Assembly: GCA_004557315.1 (NCBI GenBank)
Contig: SFEH01000008.1
Span: forward strand, 1-43,148
Reading direction: 5' to 3'
From: Bacteroidales bacterium
GTDB taxonomy: Bacteria > Bacteroidota > Bacteroidia > Bacteroidales > UBA3663
Length of the DNA stretch: 43,148 nucleotides
The notes below the pieces were generated by a model. The model was not told where the DNA came from, did not search any database, and was given only the letters and a program-made list of their open reading frames with translations. The number at the start of each line of letters is the position of its first letter. The stretch's first letter is position 1. Made by a program: the position numbers and the translations under genes. Positions 41,701-43,148 of this stretch are shown here, one piece after another.

Positions 41701-42828
41701 GATGCCTGTGCCTTGAGTCGAGATCCAAAGTCTCTGCTGCTTATCGACAGCCATCGATGCCACCATCTTCTCGCGCATGGCATTGACCAATGGAGCATGG
41801 CTGTCGAAGCGCTGGCTCGACATCTGGATGCATGTGCAGCCTTGCCATAAGGCTGAGAGCCAGAGGTTGCCGTGCGAGTCGCAGAAGGCACGGTATGTTC
41901 TGTACTTTGGAGCAGTGAATGGGAATTCCTCGTCGTTCTCATGCATCATCGAACTTGTTGCCGGATCATAGATAAACAATCCTTGTGTCGAACTGAACAG
42001 TATCTTATGGTCGGCAATGGGAGTGATGCAGAAGAGGCCTACTTTATTGTACATCGGATGTGTGACTATTGCTTCTGGCACATCCACCCACTTATTCTCT
42101 ATCACGTCATATATGTGCAGACCATCGGCATCGGCAAGCCACAGTTGTCGCCCTATGAGGGCAGAGGTCTGAATATCCGTTTCGGACTTCAGTTCCAGTT
42201 TGTTGCGCAGCTTGAATGTCGTGGTGCTGTATCTTGCCACCGTTCTGTCATCGACCACCCATAGGTTGTCTTCTTCATCGACCCAGAGTTTCTGCTGGTA
42301 TGCATCGATATCGGAGACATTGAGGATGACCTTCTCAAACTGGTTGCTCTCAGCGTTGTATTTCAGGATGTTGTTGGTCTGAGTGGCAAAGATGTCGCCC
42401 CGGCTGTTCTCGATCAACTGCTTGCAGTTGATGTTGCTGTCGGCTATCGGAATCTGCTCGAATTTGTCTTGGTCGGTATAACGCGCAATGCCGTTCTTGG
42501 TAGTGACCCAGATGCGCCCTTTCGAGTCGCAGAATACGCAGTTGATGCGGTTGTCGGGAATCGAATATGGCTCATCATTGCAGAAATATTGGTCGATGTT
42601 GTCACCGTTGCATCTGTTCAGTCCTCGTTGTGTGCCAATCCAGATGAATCCCTCATGGTCTTCAGCCAAGCTCATGATGCGCATGTTAGTCAGCTCGTTG
42701 CTTATCTTGACATCGGTAGGATCGGTGCTCGTGTCATTGCTCGATGAGCACGAAAGGCAAGCCGCGAGAAGCGATGTGAGGCACATCACAAATATAGCAA
42801 ATTTAATTATTCTCATGGAAGAGCTCAT
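38737..42828 (-). CDS. Hybrid two-component system regulator (HTCS)
   Basis: The 1363-aa protein starts MSSSMRIIKF; an alternative ATG is at 42816. Order: N-terminal membrane/lipobox-like signal (LLAAC), two periplasmic beta-propellers of Reg_prop repeats (about 35-700, e.g. IWIGTQRGLNR, GRIWVTTKNGIARY), Y_Y_Y domain (about 710-775) and a membrane helix (about 783-805). The cytosolic part has HisKA with H841 in HEFRTPL, HATPase (NNLIGNAMKY near 954, GTGIGLYF), receiver with D1167 (IISDVMMPG) and a C-terminal AraC HTH (about 1262-1363). HTCS proteins sense an oligosaccharide in the periplasm and activate an adjacent PUL. Its position favours a PUL to the right of the window; control of the PUL at 19-31 kb is possible but unproven. 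Confidence 0.95.
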   Translation of the reverse strand: MSSSMRIIKFAIFVMCLTSLLAACLSCSSSNDTSTDPTDVKISNELTNMRIMSLAEDHEGFIWIGTQRGLNRCNGDNIDQYFCNDEPYSIPDNRINCVFCDSKGRIWVTTKNGIARYTDQDKFEQIPIADSNINCKQLIENSRGDIFATQTNNILKYNAESNQFEKVILNVSDIDAYQQKLWVDEEDNLWVVDDRTVARYSTTTFKLRNKLELKSETDIQTSALIGRQLWLADADGLHIYDVIENKWVDVPEAIVTHPMYNKVGLFCITPIADHKILFSSTQGLFIYDPATSSMMHENDEEFPFTAPKYRTYRAFCDSHGNLWLSALWQGCTCIQMSSQRFDSHAPLVNAMREKMVASMAVDKQQRLWISTQGTGIYAYNLTTQHFRHIDTKDIVNINKIKTANTFSNRNNVVFVDSNGDLWVSLTPRGLLQLSIKGEEIELLNYYNLPIAIVLNEDKDGTIWAGCFGNSYFSKRKEASGFAEHHLFSNTFSYLSCMEKLSDGRFATLERKVGLRYINSETQEQTLPVIPDSVMRRCIIRNTFLPSALREGHDGRLWIGTVSNGLLCYDPKLKTLENIKGAPCEDIAGIEIDSEGNVWVSTQNGMGKYNISTKKFTNYYSTDGLGGNEFCDRSSCLLPDGTILFGGPHGITAFDPLKVSDEQTGEIRLIDLKVNNRLVRPGNDSPIAKRLDLCDCIVLQHNQNNFSISFSALDFSEEEPFNYQYKLKGYHDTWVEAGGNREALYANLEPGRYTFHARITNKDRDKVIAETSIPVVIEPSLWGTWWARLLYVVISLVVIIYITQLYIGMRREKKNRLQSLREKEQEHRINQMNMNFFANVSHEFRTPLTVISGPISQLYHDESIQGEQHRLLKVVNRSVNRMLQLVNQMMDFHKLEEDSLRLEVKRQDVVGLLKQVAEFFAVNARDKNIEFRTHGLEDIFLMWADADKIEKILNNLIGNAMKYTTAGGKVDLGLDVISCQEAQSLFPGASLISDMQYAKVTVSDNGLGIPEKQRTKIFDRYYQLRNTTQEGKSNWGTGIGLYFTKRLVGLHHGHISVFDNPEGQGSCFCFIVPVGQTAYSDDEIGSSNLSQSSLFPLQDIDSSEQHETTGEETSDKPHLVVVDDDVEVIHYLKLLLSKDYRVTCRFDATTALETLRNQDEEVDLIISDVMMPGTSGFQLCQQIKADDQLCHLPVILVTAKNTVQDQIEGLNAGAMAYVTKPFDPNYLQALIKRLLGTRDQTRKALQENTQTDALEENALSAQDKAFMTELYRLMEEELANPDMDINRMTELLHVSRSKLYYKIKGLTGENPSTFFKTYKLNRAAELIREGKYNLSEISLLTGFNTLSHFSTSFKRHFGVAPSEY

Positions 42829-42862
42829 AGTCAGTCTTTGTTTGTTGTGTTGGTAAGATGGG

Positions 42863-42892
42863 CAAAGTTACTCTACTTTTCCGATTTTCCAA
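42863..42892 (-). promoter_or_regulatory. Promoter of the HTCS gene
   Basis: The leftward -7 box TAACTTTG (42870-42863) has TTG (42892-42890) 19 bp upstream. A near-ideal match. Confidence 0.8.
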
Positions 42893-42930
42893 AATATTTC
42901 TTTGAAAAACACAATAATACTACCCGTTTT

Positions 42931-42961
42931 TTGGACAACTGCAAAAAAAGATTTACCTTTG
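42931..42961 (+). promoter_or_regulatory. Divergent promoter reading out of the window
   Basis: TTG at 42931-42933, then 20 bp, then TACCTTTG at 42954-42961. It diverges from the HTCS promoter and should drive a gene beyond 43148, probably a PUL gene. A hairpin built on CCAGA/TCTGG and CTCC/GGAG lies in the leader at about 42990-43015. Confidence 0.75.
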
Positions 42962-43067
42962 CAGAGCAAAAATCGAAGCGAGAGTGAATCTCCCTGCCAG
43001 ATGATTTCTGGGAGGAGATACAGTAATCATAATTCAATATAGTAAAATCGAGTGATTTTTTGGAGTG

Positions 43068-43114
43068 CTACTTCAGATTTTCTGTCAAAATTTGAAATAC
43101 TACTTCAGATTTTC
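43068..43114 (+). repeat. Two 15-bp direct repeats, 32 bp apart
   Basis: CTACTTCAGATTTTC occurs at 43068-43082 and 43100-43114, downstream of the divergent promoter. The 32-bp spacing is about three helical turns, which would suit a DNA-binding dimer. The 42829-43148 gap holds no gene that I can support: it contains the two promoters, a leader hairpin and these repeats. Confidence 0.7.
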
Positions 43115-43148
43115 ATTCGTTTTTTTTGTTGTTCCAATAATGTGTTTT

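Noticed and set aside
40729..41850. 373-codon rightward open frame
   Set aside because: Antisense to the propeller part of the HTCS gene, where Reg_prop repeats are clear on the sense strand.

Overview
The window looks like a chromosome segment from a Prevotella-like member of the Bacteroidales. This rests on the SusC/SusD pair, the 1363-residue hybrid two-component regulator, the UpxY-type antiterminator, the PPi-dependent phosphofructokinase, and many promoters of the Bacteroidetes form (TAnnTTTG at -7, TTG about 19-20 bp upstream). No rRNA, bona fide tRNA, CRISPR array or intact insertion sequence was seen.

Region 1 (1-5000, all leftward) is the start of a surface-polysaccharide locus: a tyrosine recombinase gene, a 0.4-kb non-coding segment with the upxY promoter between two copies of a palindromic repeat, upxY, fcl and gmd (GDP-L-fucose synthesis), an unrecognised 164-aa protein, and the first codons of a second rmlA. 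The promoter segment has the layout of a phase-variable capsule switch.

Region 2 (5166-14968, leftward) holds a damaged ThrE-type exporter gene, an OprP/OprO-type porin, an SLC13/DASS transporter, a GGDEF protein, a phosphohexomutase, and rmlB with rmlA for dTDP-sugar synthesis.

Region 3 (15160-18985, rightward) is mostly housekeeping: an outer-membrane beta-barrel protein, rplU-rpmA, serS and pyrF, closed by a strong terminator.

Region 4 (19219-31566, rightward) is a polysaccharide utilisation locus: GH3, SusC, SusD, two related CE1-type esterases and a second GH3 lipoprotein. Two secreted esterases and two exo-acting GH3 enzymes suggest an esterified beta-linked plant glycan such as decorated xylan, but the substrate is inferred. 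A perfect 11-bp inverted repeat lies directly upstream of the susC -7 box.

Region 5 (31760-43148) holds pfp (leftward), an ABC-F protein, a DigH/YddW-type hydrolase overlapping a BadF-type sugar kinase by 4 bp (possible peptidoglycan amino-sugar recycling), a DUF486 membrane protein, and a leftward hybrid two-component regulator whose upstream region carries a divergent promoter leaving the window.

The most unusual non-coding signal is two dispersed families of intergenic elements made of inverted arms of short tandem units around a conserved core. One has 9-bp units (GRAGWTAAA; three copies), the other 8-bp units (RAGGTTWT; three copies). Some fill the whole gap between neighbouring genes. 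I do not recognise either family.
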